Assembly: GCF_013410945.1 (NCBI RefSeq)
Contig: NZ_JACCCH010000001.1
Span: forward strand, 558,001 to 622,000
DNA: 64,000 nucleotides
Reading direction: 5' to 3'
Source: Leifsonia sp. AK011
GTDB taxonomy: Bacteria > Actinomycetota > Actinomycetes > Actinomycetales > Microbacteriaceae
Part shown: in pieces, positions 17,315 to 25,550 of the stretch
Layout: the number at the start of each line of letters is the position of its first letter
How positions within the stretch are numbered: position 1 is the stretch's first letter
The notes under the pieces: generated by a model
The model's database searches: none
Told to the model about the DNA's origin: nothing
The model's input: the letters and a program-made list of their open reading frames with translations, nothing else
Program-made: the position numbers and the translations under genes

Positions 17315-18151
17315 CTACAGGAACATCGGGCGGTCGTCCTCGTCCTCGGTCTCCAGGTCGAGATCCACGACAACCGGAACGTGGTCGCTGGGGGCATCGC
17401 CCTTGCGCTCCTCGCGGTCGATTCGGGCAGCGGTGACGAGGTCGTCGAAGGCCTGCGAACCAAGAATGAAGTCGATCCTCATGCCCTCGTTGCGGGGGAA
17501 TCGGAGCTGCTGGTAGTCCCAGTACGTGTAGCCCTCGATGCCACGGGAGCGGAGTGCATCCACGAGGCCTGCGTTCTCGAGCGCCGCAAATGCGTCGCGC
17601 TCAGGCTGGCTCACGTGCGTCTTGCCGGCGAACGCCTGGATGTCCCACACGTCGTGGTCGAAGGGGGCGATATTGAAGTCGCCCATGAGCGCGAGGGGCT
17701 GGCCGGGGTTCTCGGCGAGCCACGCGCGGGTGTCCGCCGCGAGGGCCGCGAGCCACGCGAGCTTGTAGGGGTAGTGGGCATTGTCGAGCTCGCGACCGTT
17801 GGGCACGTACAGGCTCCACAGGCGCACATCGTTGACGGTGACACCGAGCGCGCGTGCTTCGAGGGGCAGGCTGCCGTCGGGCAGCGGCTTGCCGAAACCC
17901 GGGGCGTCGGGGAACCCGACGGTGACATCCTCAATGGGGAGTCGACTCGCGACCGCGACGCCGTTCCACTGGTTGAGACCGTGCAGCTCGACCTCGTAAC
18001 CCGCGTCGGCGAAGGCCGCATAGGGGAACTGCGCCTCGGTGCACTTGATCTCCTGCATCGCGAGCACGTCGACGTCCTCGCGCCCGAGCCAGTCCACCAC
18101 CCGGCCGACCCGGCTTCGGATGGAGTTCACATTCCAGGTCGCAACACGCAT
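17315..18151 (-). CDS. xthA: Exodeoxyribonuclease III (AP endonuclease)
   Basis: This 278-aa DNA repair nuclease of the endonuclease/exonuclease/phosphatase fold cuts at abasic sites. Catalytic motifs fit E. coli XthA: MRVATWNVNSIRSR at the start, MQEIKCTE with Glu34, GDFNIAP (Asp and Asn), and the end motif SDHVPVVVDLDL with Asp and His. A short acidic tail (ETEDEDDRPMFL) follows. The frame is open upstream, but ATG 18151 gives the exact family N-terminus. TACCGT lies 7 bases before it, and GGAG is also present, so either initiation mode is possible. Confidence 0.95.
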   Translation of the reverse strand: MRVATWNVNSIRSRVGRVVDWLGREDVDVLAMQEIKCTEAQFPYAAFADAGYEVELHGLNQWNGVAVASRLPIEDVTVGFPDAPGFGKPLPDGSLPLEARALGVTVNDVRLWSLYVPNGRELDNAHYPYKLAWLAALAADTRAWLAENPGQPLALMGDFNIAPFDHDVWDIQAFAGKTHVSQPERDAFAALENAGLVDALRSRGIEGYTYWDYQQLRFPRNEGMRIDFILGSQAFDDLVTAARIDREERKGDAPSDHVPVVVDLDLETEDEDDRPMFL

Positions 18152-18251
18152 GAACTCCACGGTACAAGGTTGCACCGACGGGAGAACCACGTCCTGTCCT
18201 CCCCTCAACTGGGGCGGGTACAACACCGGGGTACAGACGTACAGTTCATGA

Positions 18252-18410
18252 GTGACGTTCCCTCACAAGCTCCTCGACCATGAAGCGGCGCAGGATCGAT
18301 CGGATTCCCGCCGCGCGATCGTTGTCTCCGTTGTCGCCTTGGTTGTGCTCGTTGTCGCCTGCGTTCTCGCTGCGGTGGCGGGCATCCCGACCCCGGGGGT
18401 CACTCAGTAG
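18252..18410 (+). CDS. Small single-span membrane protein (52 aa) upstream of pyrE
   Basis: A 53-codon frame begins at GTG 18252, directly after an in-frame stop, and ends with TAG at 18408-18410. It encodes a polar, His- and Arg-rich N-terminus (HKLLDHEAAQDRSDSRR) followed by one hydrophobic helix (IVVSVVALVVLVVACVLA) and a short outer tail ending GIPTPGVTQ. The positive-inside pattern puts the N-terminus in the cytoplasm. No Shine-Dalgarno is visible. The TAG stop is also the first half of the TAGGCT -10 of pyrE, so the two genes abut. I do not recognise a family; reality rests on the clean membrane-protein pattern. Confidence 0.5.
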   Translation: MTFPHKLLDHEAAQDRSDSRRAIVVSVVALVVLVVACVLAAVAGIPTPGVTQ

Positions 18411-18413
18411 GCT
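18408..18413 (+). promoter_or_regulatory. pyrE -10 element (leaderless)
   Basis: TAGGCT ends exactly 6 bases before the pyrE GTG at 18420. No Shine-Dalgarno is present between them. Confidence 0.6.
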
Positions 18414-18419
18414 TGCGGT

Positions 18420-18971
18420 GTGACCGACGCGAAGCAGCAGCTCATCGACTACATCTCCTCCGACGCCGTCTTCCATGGCGACTTCACGCTCACGAGCGGC
18501 AAGAAGGCGACGTACTACGTCGACCTGCGCAAGGTCAGCCTCGACCATCGCGTCGCGCCGCTCATCGGGCAGGTCATGCTCGATCTGATCGCCGAGGTTC
18601 CGGATGTCGCGGCCGTCGGCGGTCTGACGATGGGCGCCGACCCGATCGCCTCCGCCGTGCTGCACCAGGGTGCGGCTCGCGGCCTCTCGTACGATGCTTT
18701 CGTCGTGCGCAAGGAACCGAAGGACCACGGCCGCGGACGCCAGGTGGAGGGGCCGGATCTCGCGGGAAAGCGCGTGATCGTCCTCGAGGACACATCCACC
18801 ACTGGCGGCTCGCCTCTTGCCGCGATCGAAGCACTCAAGAAGGTCGGCGCGGAGATCGCCGCCGTCGCCGTCGTCGTCGACCGCAGCACCGGCGCTCGCG
18901 AGCGCATCGAGGCCGAGGGCTACCCGTATTTCGCCGCGATCGGACTGGATGATCTCGGGCTCCCGCGATGA
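18420..18971 (+). CDS. pyrE: Orotate phosphoribosyltransferase
   Basis: This 183-aa enzyme joins orotate and PRPP to give orotidine 5'-phosphate in pyrimidine synthesis. The type I PRTase motif VIVLEDTSTTGGSP (about 120-133) binds PRPP, and TLTSGKKATYYVDLR near residue 23 is the orotate/flexible region seen in the family. GTG 18420 is chosen because TAGGCT stands 6 bases upstream. The stop overlaps the ATG of the next gene (ATGA), so a two-gene operon with the septum-formation-domain protein is likely. No other pyrimidine gene is in the window. Confidence 0.95.
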   Translation: MTDAKQQLIDYISSDAVFHGDFTLTSGKKATYYVDLRKVSLDHRVAPLIGQVMLDLIAEVPDVAAVGGLTMGADPIASAVLHQGAARGLSYDAFVVRKEPKDHGRGRQVEGPDLAGKRVIVLEDTSTTGGSPLAAIEALKKVGAEIAAVAVVVDRSTGARERIEAEGYPYFAAIGLDDLGLPR

Positions 18972-20281
18972 CCGACGAGCGCGACCGGGAGGGCGAGGAC
19001 GAGAAGGACGAACTCGATCCGAGTGACTGGCTCGCGAGCCAGTTCGACCCCACCGGCACCGTGCCCGTGCAGCGCCCCGTGCCGCCGGTCCCGCCCGCAG
19101 CTCCTGCTCCGCCGACGCCTCCTGTTCCGCCCGCACCACCCACCACGCAGCTGCCGCCCCAGCCGGTAGCGGCGCCGCCCCCGGTAGCGCCCGCAACGCC
19201 CCCTCCCGCCGCAGCGCCGCCCCCGCTCGTGGAGCCGCCAGCCCAGACATTCACGTGGAACCTCGAGCCGGGTGCCGAGGTCCCCAGCCCTCCCGTGCCT
19301 CCGCCGACGGTGCCGCCAACCCCTCCCGTCCCACCCGCTCCCGCCGCGTCGCCTCCGCCTGTCGTTCCGGACTTCCCGCCCACCGTTGCGATGCCCTCGG
19401 CGGATGTTCCGACCCAGGCGTTCACGCTCCCCGAGCTCGCCGAGACGAGTCTCTCCAGCCGGGAACTGGAGCCCCAGCAGTGGGAGCCGTGGCAGGCACG
19501 CCCTGTCGATGCATCCCTCGACGGCGCGACCGAGGTCATCGAAGCCGAGATCATCGGGCTCGATGGCCCGGAGGGCGAGTCGAACCCACAGTCTCCGATC
19601 GACGATCTCTTCGGCGACAACCAGTTCCAGGACTACGAGGGCGAGCCCCTCCTCTCCGGTCCGCCGCCGTCCGACCCGGGTGCTCGTTCGAAGCCCGCGG
19701 CGCGCGCACCCATGCCCCGCACGCAGAAGATCCTGCTCTGGGTGGCGGGAGGCCTCGTCGCTCTGCTCGCACTTCTGGCGCTCTTCATGCTCGGGCAGCG
19801 TCTCGCGGGCGCCCCGACCGCGGCGCCCGCGCCCACCCCCACGGCCAGCCCGACTCCCGAGCCCACGGTCGCCGCGCCCCAGGTCGGCCCGGTGCTTCCG
19901 GGCGAGTACGAGTGGGACCAGCTGCTGGGCGGCGAGTGCCTCGCACCCTTCGAGTCGGCGTGGCAGGAGCAGTACACCGTCGTGGACTGTGGAACGCCGC
20001 ATCCCGCACAGATGCTCGTGCGCGGCCAGTTCGATGACGCAGCGGATGCCGCCTACCCGGGCTTCGACGAGTTGACCAAGCGCATCGGCCTCCTCTGCAC
20101 AGCCCCGTCCGTCATCAACTACCAGGTGGCGGGCACCGCGCAGGACATCCAGGTCGCGGCGAGTTTCGCCGTGGACGAGGCGGACTGGGCCTCCGGCAAC
20201 CGCACCTACTTCTGCTTCGCCAACCGCGCCTCCGGCGCGGACCTCACGGCGTCGATCGTCGTGCCGCAGGCAGCCCCGTAA
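18968..20281 (+). CDS. Proline-rich membrane protein with septum-formation-type outer domain
   Basis: This 437-aa protein has a charged start, a long Pro/Ala-rich cytoplasmic part (residues 30-245), one membrane helix (about 253-276, ILLWVAGGLVALLALLALF), a short Pro/Thr linker, and an extracytoplasmic domain of about 125 residues. That domain contains GECLAPFESAWQEQYTVVDCGTPHPAQM, paired cysteines and a terminal FCF. It resembles the actinobacterial septum-formation family (Septum_form), small secreted domains found in division-linked or envelope proteins. Proline-rich cytoplasmic tails often bind partner proteins. The ATG overlaps the pyrE stop. Function is inferred from the domain only. 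Confidence 0.78.
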   Translation: MTDERDREGEDEKDELDPSDWLASQFDPTGTVPVQRPVPPVPPAAPAPPTPPVPPAPPTTQLPPQPVAAPPPVAPATPPPAAAPPPLVEPPAQTFTWNLEPGAEVPSPPVPPPTVPPTPPVPPAPAASPPPVVPDFPPTVAMPSADVPTQAFTLPELAETSLSSRELEPQQWEPWQARPVDASLDGATEVIEAEIIGLDGPEGESNPQSPIDDLFGDNQFQDYEGEPLLSGPPPSDPGARSKPAARAPMPRTQKILLWVAGGLVALLALLALFMLGQRLAGAPTAAPAPTPTASPTPEPTVAAPQVGPVLPGEYEWDQLLGGECLAPFESAWQEQYTVVDCGTPHPAQMLVRGQFDDAADAAYPGFDELTKRIGLLCTAPSVINYQVAGTAQDIQVAASFAVDEADWASGNRTYFCFANRASGADLTASIVVPQAAP

Positions 20282-20284
20282 CGG

Positions 20285-21082
20285 CTACGCGTCGGACTCG
20301 ATCGGCTCGGCGGACACGAGCTCGGCGACCGAGGTGAGCACCTCGTCAGGGCGGAACGGGTAGCGGTTGATCTCGGCCTGGTCGCTGATGCCCGTGAGCA
20401 CCAGGATCGTGTGGAGTCCCGCCTCGATACCGGCGACGATGTCTGTGTCCATGCGGTCACCGATCATGCCCGTGTTCTCGGAGTGCGCGCCGATCTTGTT
20501 CATGGCCGAGCGGAACATCATGGGGTTGGGCTTGCCCACGACGTACGGTTCGCGTCCCGTGGCCTTGGTGATGAGGGCGGCGACGGCGCCCGTCGCGGGC
20601 ATCGGTCCCTCGGCGCTCGGGCCCGTGGCATCCGGGTTGGTCACGATGAAGCGCGAACCCTCACCGATCAGGCGGATCGCCTTGGTGATGGCCTCGAAGG
20701 AGTAGTTGCGCGTCTCGCCGATGACGACGTAGTCAGGGCTGGTCTCCGTCATGATGAAGCCAGCCTCGTGGAGGGCAGTCGTGATGCCGGCCTCGCCGAT
20801 CACGAACGCGCTGCCGCCGGGCATCTGCGACTTGAGGAAGTCGGCCGTGGCCAGGGCTGAAGTCCAGATGGACTCCTCGGGCACGACCAGGCCGGAGGCC
20901 TTCAGCCGCGCACTGAGATCGCGCGGCGTGAAGATCGAGTTGTTCGTGAGCACGAGATAGGGCTTGCCCTCGTCGCGCCACTGCTGCAACAGCTCTGCGG
21001 CACCCGGAATCGGGTTGTTCTCATGGACGAGCACGCCGTCCATGTCGGTCAGCCAGCATTCGATCTCGCCACGGTTACCCAT
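20285..21082 (-). CDS. HAD-IIA family sugar/nucleotide phosphatase (NagD-like)
   Basis: This 265-aa protein shows the HAD nucleophile motif LTDMDGVLVHENNPIPGA (Asp13, Asp15), motif II VLTNNS, a C2-type cap and the final motif MIGDRMDTDIVAGIEAGL. This layout is that of NagD and related phosphatases acting on nucleoside monophosphates or sugar phosphates; the substrate is unknown. ATG 21082 has TAGCAT 6 bases upstream (21089-21094, minus strand). It is convergent with the preceding gene, with a 3-base gap. Confidence 0.92.
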   Translation of the reverse strand: MGNRGEIECWLTDMDGVLVHENNPIPGAAELLQQWRDEGKPYLVLTNNSIFTPRDLSARLKASGLVVPEESIWTSALATADFLKSQMPGGSAFVIGEAGITTALHEAGFIMTETSPDYVVIGETRNYSFEAITKAIRLIGEGSRFIVTNPDATGPSAEGPMPATGAVAALITKATGREPYVVGKPNPMMFRSAMNKIGAHSENTGMIGDRMDTDIVAGIEAGLHTILVLTGISDQAEINRYPFRPDEVLTSVAELVSAEPIESDA

Positions 21083-21091
21083 GCGGCAATG

Positions 21092-21955
21092 CTAGCGGCG
21101 CACCCCTTGGATGAACTGTGTCTCCTCGGGCAGCCGTGAGCGCATCACGCCGATCGCGTCGGGGTTCGCGTCAACGAGCACGAAACGCCGGTCGAGGGCT
21201 GCGGCCACTGCACCCGTCGTGCCGCTCCCGGCGAAGAAGTCGAGCACCCAGTCGCCGGGCGCACTGGATGCCTGGACTATCCGCCGCAGCACCCCCTCCG
21301 GTTTCTGCGTGGCATACCCCGTCTTCTCCTTGCCCATCGGGGAGACGATGGTGTGCCACCACACGTCCGTCGGGAGTTTGCCGAGCGCCGCCTTCTCCGG
21401 CGTGACGAGGCCGGGGGCCATGTACGGCTCGCGATCGACCGCGGCGTTGTCGAAGTAGTACTGGGTCGGATCCTTCACATAGACGAGGATCGTGTCGTGC
21501 TTGGAGGGCCACTTGCGTGTGGCACGAGCACCGTAGTCGTAGGCCCAGATGAGCTCGTTGAGGAAGGACTCCCGACCGAACAGCGCGTCAAGAGCGACTT
21601 TCGCGTAGTGCGCCTCGCGGTAGTCGAGGTGAAGGTAGAGGGTGCCCCTGTCGTCGAGCAGCCGCCACGCTTCGGCGAGCCGTGGCTCGAGGAACTCCCA
21701 GTAGTCGGCGAACCGGTCGTCGTAGCCGTAGAGCGCACCCTTGACGGTGTCGTACTGCTGGCCCTTGAAGCCGGTCCGTGCCCCGTCGGGATTGCGTGTC
21801 GTGGTGATGCTCTGGCGCGACTGGGTGCGGCCGGTGTTGAACGGCGGGTCCAGGTAGATCAGGCGGAAGCTGGCATCCGGCAGTTCGCGGATCACGTCCA
21901 GGTTGTCGCCGTGGATGACGCGGTTCGGGCCGTCCGCGTGCCAGCGCTCGTGCAT
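21092..21955 (-). CDS. Orphan site-specific DNA methyltransferase (N6-adenine/N4-cytosine, beta-type order)
   Basis: This 287-aa protein has the catalytic motif DPPF (36-39, in IYLDPPFNTGRT) near the N-terminus and the SAM-binding FFAGSGTTG near the C-terminus (about 244-252). That order defines the beta class of amino-methyltransferases (CcrM/HinfI type). DPPF points to adenine or N4-cytosine methylation. No restriction endonuclease, specificity subunit or repair nuclease is next to it, so it is solitary and may serve regulation or replication. ATG 21955 has TAATGT 6 bases upstream (21962-21967, minus strand). Target sequence unknown. Confidence 0.9.
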   Translation of the reverse strand: MHERWHADGPNRVIHGDNLDVIRELPDASFRLIYLDPPFNTGRTQSRQSITTTRNPDGARTGFKGQQYDTVKGALYGYDDRFADYWEFLEPRLAEAWRLLDDRGTLYLHLDYREAHYAKVALDALFGRESFLNELIWAYDYGARATRKWPSKHDTILVYVKDPTQYYFDNAAVDREPYMAPGLVTPEKAALGKLPTDVWWHTIVSPMGKEKTGYATQKPEGVLRRIVQASSAPGDWVLDFFAGSGTTGAVAAALDRRFVLVDANPDAIGVMRSRLPEETQFIQGVRR

Positions 21956-21998
21956 TCCCTGACATTAACAGGCCGGGCCCCCTCGCGTGGCCCACCCT

Positions 21999-22084
21999 GA
22001 TCCCAAATGCAGGACGCGGCCACCTCAGGGCGCCGGGATGCCGGAGATCGCCGTCGACCGACGCGGAACTCCTGCACTTGGGAT
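21999..22084. repeat. Inverted-repeat element, copy 3
   Basis: This 86-base element has arms at 21999-22014 (GATCCCAAATGCAGGA) and 22069-22084 (CTCCTGCACTTGGGAT). It lies in the divergent gap between the DNA methyltransferase and the SpoU-type methyltransferase and ends 14 bases before the -10 element of the latter. Confidence 0.65.
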
Positions 22085-22109
22085 TGACGTCACTGCGTAG
22101 GCTGGCGAC

Positions 22110-22736
22110 GTGAGTGCCGAGAACCCCACCCCCGAGCTCACCACGCACGGTGTCGGCCCGTGGCAGGGGGAGTTGCCGGATGATCCCCGCTACGACCCGG
22201 AACTGCTCCAGCGCGGCGACACTCGCAACGTGATCGACAGGTACCGCTACTGGACGATGGAGGCGATCGTCGCCGACCTCGACACGCGCCGCCACGGCTT
22301 CCATGTCGCGATCGAGAACTGGCAGCACGACCTCAACATCGGCTCGATCGTGCGCACGGCCAACGCGTTCCTCGCCGACACGGTGCACATCATCGGGCGT
22401 CGACGCTGGAACCGTCGCGGAGCGATGGTCACAGACCGCTACCAGCACGTTCTGCACCATCCCGAGATCGCCGACTTCGTCGCGTGGGCCCGCGAGCACG
22501 ACCTGCCGATCGTGGCCGTCGACAACCTCGAGGGCAGCGTGCCGATCGAGCGCACCGAGCTGCCGGAACGCTGCATCCTGCTCTTCGGCCAGGAGGGTCC
22601 CGGGCTCACGCCCGAGGCGCTCGCCTCTGCGGACCTGGCGGTGGAGATCACCCAGTACGGCTCCACCCGGAGCATCAACGCCTCGGCGGCTGCCGCCATC
22701 GTGATGCACACGTGGGTGCGGCAGCACGCCCGGTAA
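22110..22736 (+). CDS. TrmH/SpoU-family RNA 2'-O-ribose methyltransferase
   Basis: This 208-aa SPOUT enzyme has all three family motifs: NIGSIVRTANAFLADTVHIIG (motif 1), CILLFGQEGPGLTPE (motif 2) and STRSINASAAAAIVMHTW (motif 3, knot that binds SAM). The RNA target (tRNA or rRNA) cannot be told from sequence. It carries a roughly 60-residue N-terminal extension before the SPOUT core. GTG 22110 has TAGGCT 6 bases upstream (22098-22103). Together with the rRNA methyltransferase at 2.8 kb it is the second RNA methylation gene beside an inverted-repeat element. Confidence 0.9.
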   Translation: MSAENPTPELTTHGVGPWQGELPDDPRYDPELLQRGDTRNVIDRYRYWTMEAIVADLDTRRHGFHVAIENWQHDLNIGSIVRTANAFLADTVHIIGRRRWNRRGAMVTDRYQHVLHHPEIADFVAWAREHDLPIVAVDNLEGSVPIERTELPERCILLFGQEGPGLTPEALASADLAVEITQYGSTRSINASAAAAIVMHTWVRQHAR

Positions 22737-22742
22737 GAGAGG

Positions 22743-23087
22743 TCAGGCCGTCGGGGGCACGGTTGGTGGACCGTACGGCGGTGCCGGAGCTACGGCCGGG
22801 GCAACAAGGGCTGCGCGATTCTCCGCCCTGATGCGCGCGGAGCGGACGACGAGCACGATGCCAATGGTGAGAAGCGTCGCGCCGAACATCGCAACGCCCA
22901 GGGGGTACCCGGGGCTCACCATGCCGGGCTGGGTGAGTGTCACGATGACACCGACAATTCCCCGCGGCAGGCTGAACAGCGACGCGAAGATCAGCAGGAT
23001 GCCGACGACGAGTTGCCAGACGCCTGTCTTGCGCGGTGCCGCGGCCTGTGGTGCTGGTACGTATGGGGGCTGCCCTGCGTTGGTCAT
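22743..23087 (-). CDS. Small two-span membrane protein
   Basis: This 114-aa protein has a Pro/Ala-rich start (MTNAGQPPYVPAPQAAAPRK), two membrane helices (VWQLVVGILLIFASLF and YPLGVAMFGATLLTIGIVLVV) separated by a short loop, and a Pro-rich tail. This is a common actinobacterial small-membrane-protein layout without known role. ATG 23087 is chosen over an earlier in-frame ATG because TACCAT lies exactly 6 bases before it (23094-23099, minus strand). It is convergent with the TrmH-like gene, 6 bases apart. Confidence 0.75.
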   Translation of the reverse strand: MTNAGQPPYVPAPQAAAPRKTGVWQLVVGILLIFASLFSLPRGIVGVIVTLTQPGMVSPGYPLGVAMFGATLLTIGIVLVVRSARIRAENRAALVAPAVAPAPPYGPPTVPPTA

Positions 23088-23151
23088 GTGTGAATGGTAT
23101 TCGGGCAGTCGACGTTCGGGCCAGCACATGACCGTGCGGCAGCACGCCGGA

Positions 23152-23157
23152 TAGACT
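23152..23157 (+). promoter_or_regulatory. purA -10 element
   Basis: TAGACT in the context GCCGGATAGACTGGT is nearly identical to the purS promoter (GCCGGTAGACTGGT, 37169-37174 minus strand). Transcription would start near 23164, which leaves a leader of about 85 bases. Confidence 0.55.
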
Positions 23158-23174
23158 GGTCATTCCCTGAGCAC

Positions 23175-23220
23175 GGCCGCCCCGCCGCGTCTTCGACGCG
23201 ACGCGACGGTACCGGCGGCC
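23175..23220 (+). promoter_or_regulatory. Structured purA 5' leader hairpin
   Basis: GGCCGCC (23175-23181) pairs with GGCGGCC (23214-23220), and CGCGTC (23186-23191) pairs with GACGCG (23195-23200) around a 3-base loop. It lies between the likely transcription start and the ribosome site. It matches no known riboswitch that I can recognise. Confidence 0.4.
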
Positions 23221-23249
23221 GGGGCCCAAGCCCGACTGAGGAGTGACTC

Positions 23250-24536
23250 ATGCCCGCCATCGTCATCATCGGCGCCCAGTGGGGCGACGAAGGCAAGGGC
23301 AAGGCTACTGACCTTCTTGCCGATCGCATCGACTACGTCGTCAAGTTCAACGGCGGCAACAACGCCGGCCACACGGTCGTCATCGGCGACCAGAAGTACG
23401 CCCTGCACCTGCTGCCCTCCGGCATCCTCACCGACGGCGTCGTGCCCGTGATCGGCAACGGCGTGGTCGTCGACATCGAGGTGCTCTTCGACGAACTGAC
23501 TGCGCTCGCGAGCCGTGGGGTGGATGTCTCGAAGCTCGTCGTCAGTGCGAACGCCCATGTCATCACGCAGTACCACCGCACCCTCGACAAGGTCACCGAG
23601 CGCTTCCTCGGAAAGCGCCAGATCGGCACCACGGGTCGCGGCATCGGGCCGGCCTATGCCGACAAGATCAACCGCGTCGGCATCCGCATCCAGGACATCT
23701 TCGACGAGAACATCCTGCGCCAGAAGGTGGAGGGTGCACTGCACCAGAAGAACCACCTGCTGGTCAAGATCTACAACCGGCGCGCGATCGCGGTGGACGA
23801 GGTCGTGGAAGACCTGCTGTCGTACGCCGAGCGCCTGCGCCCGATGGTCGCGGACACCGGTCTCCTCCTCAACAAGGCACTGGAGGCGGGCAAGACCGTC
23901 GTCTTCGAGGGCGGCCAGGCGACGATGCTCGATGTCGACCACGGCACCTACCCGTTCGTGACCTCGTCCAACTCCACGAGCGGTGGAGCCGCGACGGGCT
24001 CCGGCGTCGCGCCCAACCGCATCGACCGCGTCATCGGCATCGCCAAGGCCTATGTCACGCGCGTCGGCGCCGGCCCGTTCCCGACCGAGCTCCACGATGA
24101 GTGGGGTGAGTGGCTGCGCACGCGGGGCTTCGAGTTCGGCACCACCACCGGTCGTCCGCGCCGTACGGGATGGTATGACGCACCCATCGCGCGCTACTCG
24201 GCACGCATCAACGGGGTGACCGACTACGTTCTCACCAAGCTCGACATCCTCACGGGTCTCGAGAGGATCCCCGTCTGCGTCGCCTACGACGTCGGGGGCG
24301 TGCGGTTCGACGAGGTGCCGGTCAGCCAGAGCGACTTCCACCACGCCGTGCCGATCTACGAGGAGTTCCCCGGCTGGTCGGAGGACATCTCCGGTGCGCG
24401 CACCTTCGAGGACCTTCCGAAGAACGCCCAGGACTATGTGCTCGCGCTCGAGGCCATGAGCGGTGCCCGCATCTCGGCGATCGGTGTCGGCCCGCAGCGC
24501 GACGCCATCGTGGTGCGCCACGACCTCCTCGGCTAG
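23250..24536 (+). CDS. purA: Adenylosuccinate synthetase
   Basis: This 428-aa enzyme couples IMP and aspartate with GTP hydrolysis, the first step from IMP to AMP. Signatures: [16 protein letters not shown] at the N-terminus (P-loop and catalytic Asp), [23 protein letters not shown], and [22 protein letters not shown]. Length is normal. ATG 23250 has a GAGGAG Shine-Dalgarno, unlike the many leaderless genes around it, and a long structured leader. It is followed closely by a GNAT gene (7 bases) and chorismate mutase. Confidence 0.98.
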   Translation: MPAIVIIGAQWGDEGKGKATDLLADRIDYVVKFNGGNNAGHTVVIGDQKYALHLLPSGILTDGVVPVIGNGVVVDIEVLFDELTALASRGVDVSKLVVSANAHVITQYHRTLDKVTERFLGKRQIGTTGRGIGPAYADKINRVGIRIQDIFDENILRQKVEGALHQKNHLLVKIYNRRAIAVDEVVEDLLSYAERLRPMVADTGLLLNKALEAGKTVVFEGGQATMLDVDHGTYPFVTSSNSTSGGAATGSGVAPNRIDRVIGIAKAYVTRVGAGPFPTELHDEWGEWLRTRGFEFGTTTGRPRRTGWYDAPIARYSARINGVTDYVLTKLDILTGLERIPVCVAYDVGGVRFDEVPVSQSDFHHAVPIYEEFPGWSEDISGARTFEDLPKNAQDYVLALEAMSGARISAIGVGPQRDAIVVRHDLLG

Positions 24537-24543
24537 CCGGGGG

Positions 24544-25203
24544 ATGACCGCTTCCACGCCGCTCCCTCGGATCCTTCGCGGCCAGTTCATCACCCTTGAA
24601 CCACTGTCGCCGTCGGACGCCGACGAGTTGTACGAGGCGATCGGGCATCCCTCCGTTTTCGCGGGTGGATACGGCGGTGGCCCTGCCGGGTTCGCCCCCA
24701 CGATCGAGGGCTTCCGGGAGTTCGTGGCCGAGTACTACCCGTGGGCTCGCGGAATCACCTACGGCGCCCGGCTGCAGGGCGGACCCGAGGCCGGCCGCCT
24801 TGTCGGAACCTCGACGCTCTCCGACTTCGACGAACCCCGCGAGCATGCGCACATCGGCTGGACGGCGTGGTCTCCGACCGTGTGGGGCACCGCGGTCAAT
24901 CCCGAAGCAAAGCTGCTGATGCTCGGTGAGGCGTTCGACCACGGCTTCGGTCGGGTCAAGCTCCAGGCTGATGCTCTCAACTCGCGGTCGCGTGCTGCGA
25001 TCCTCAAGCTCGGCGCCACCTTCGAGGGCATCGTGCGCCGGGACATGCTGCGAGCGGATGCCACGTGGCGCGACTCCGCCGTCTACTCCGTGACCATCGA
25101 CGACTGGCCGCGGGTGCGCTCCGCCCTTCGCGAGCGGCTGGAGCGTTTCGATGCTCCGGTTGCGCCCGCGAGTGCGGATGATCGTGCGGCCAACGACGAC
25201 TAG
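24544..25203 (+). CDS. GNAT-family N-acetyltransferase (RimJ/RimL-like)
   Basis: This 219-aa protein resembles RimJ/RimL acetyltransferases acting on protein N-termini or small amines. The core has [85 protein letters not shown] (acetyl-CoA-binding and the usual asparagine stretch) and a final SVTIDDWPRVRSAL. The frame is open upstream inside purA; ATG 24544 is chosen because it follows the purA stop by 7 bases behind a G-rich ribosome site. Acceptor unknown. Confidence 0.85.
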   Translation: MTASTPLPRILRGQFITLEPLSPSDADELYEAIGHPSVFAGGYGGGPAGFAPTIEGFREFVAEYYPWARGITYGARLQGGPEAGRLVGTSTLSDFDEPREHAHIGWTAWSPTVWGTAVNPEAKLLMLGEAFDHGFGRVKLQADALNSRSRAAILKLGATFEGIVRRDMLRADATWRDSAVYSVTIDDWPRVRSALRERLERFDAPVAPASADDRAANDD

Positions 25204-25212
25204 ATTGACCGT

Positions 25213-25527
25213 ATGAGCCAGCCCACTCCCGTCGAACTTGCCTCGCTGCGCCAGAGCATCGACAACATCGATGCGGCACTCGTTCACCTGCTAGCGGAGC
25301 GGTTCAAGTTCACGCAGCAGGTTGGTGTGCTCAAAGCTGCTCGCGGGCTCCCGGCATCCGACCCCGATCGCGAGGCGATTCAGGTAGCACGGTTGCGGGC
25401 GCTCGCCGAGGAATCCCATCTCGATCCGGCTTTTGCGGAGAAGTTCCTCGGATTCATCGTCGCCGAGGTCATCCACCACCACGAGTCGATCGCGACGGGC
25501 GCCATCGCCGTCAGCGACGAGCAGTAG
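25213..25527 (+). CDS. Chorismate mutase (AroQ type)
   Basis: This 104-aa all-helical enzyme converts chorismate to prephenate for Phe and Tyr synthesis. AroQ residues are visible: the N-terminal helix LRQSIDNIDAALVHLLAERF with the Arg and Asp of the first helix, K in AARG, and the second half VARLRALAEESHLDPAFAEKFLGFIVAEVIHHHE. It is a free-standing catalytic domain without regulatory part. ATG 25213 has TAGATT exactly 6 bases upstream, and its TAG is the stop codon of the GNAT gene. It is convergent with the GGDEF-like gene. Confidence 0.92.
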   Translation: MSQPTPVELASLRQSIDNIDAALVHLLAERFKFTQQVGVLKAARGLPASDPDREAIQVARLRALAEESHLDPAFAEKFLGFIVAEVIHHHESIATGAIAVSDEQ

Positions 25528-25550
25528 GCAGAAGCGACGCGCGCTGGCCG

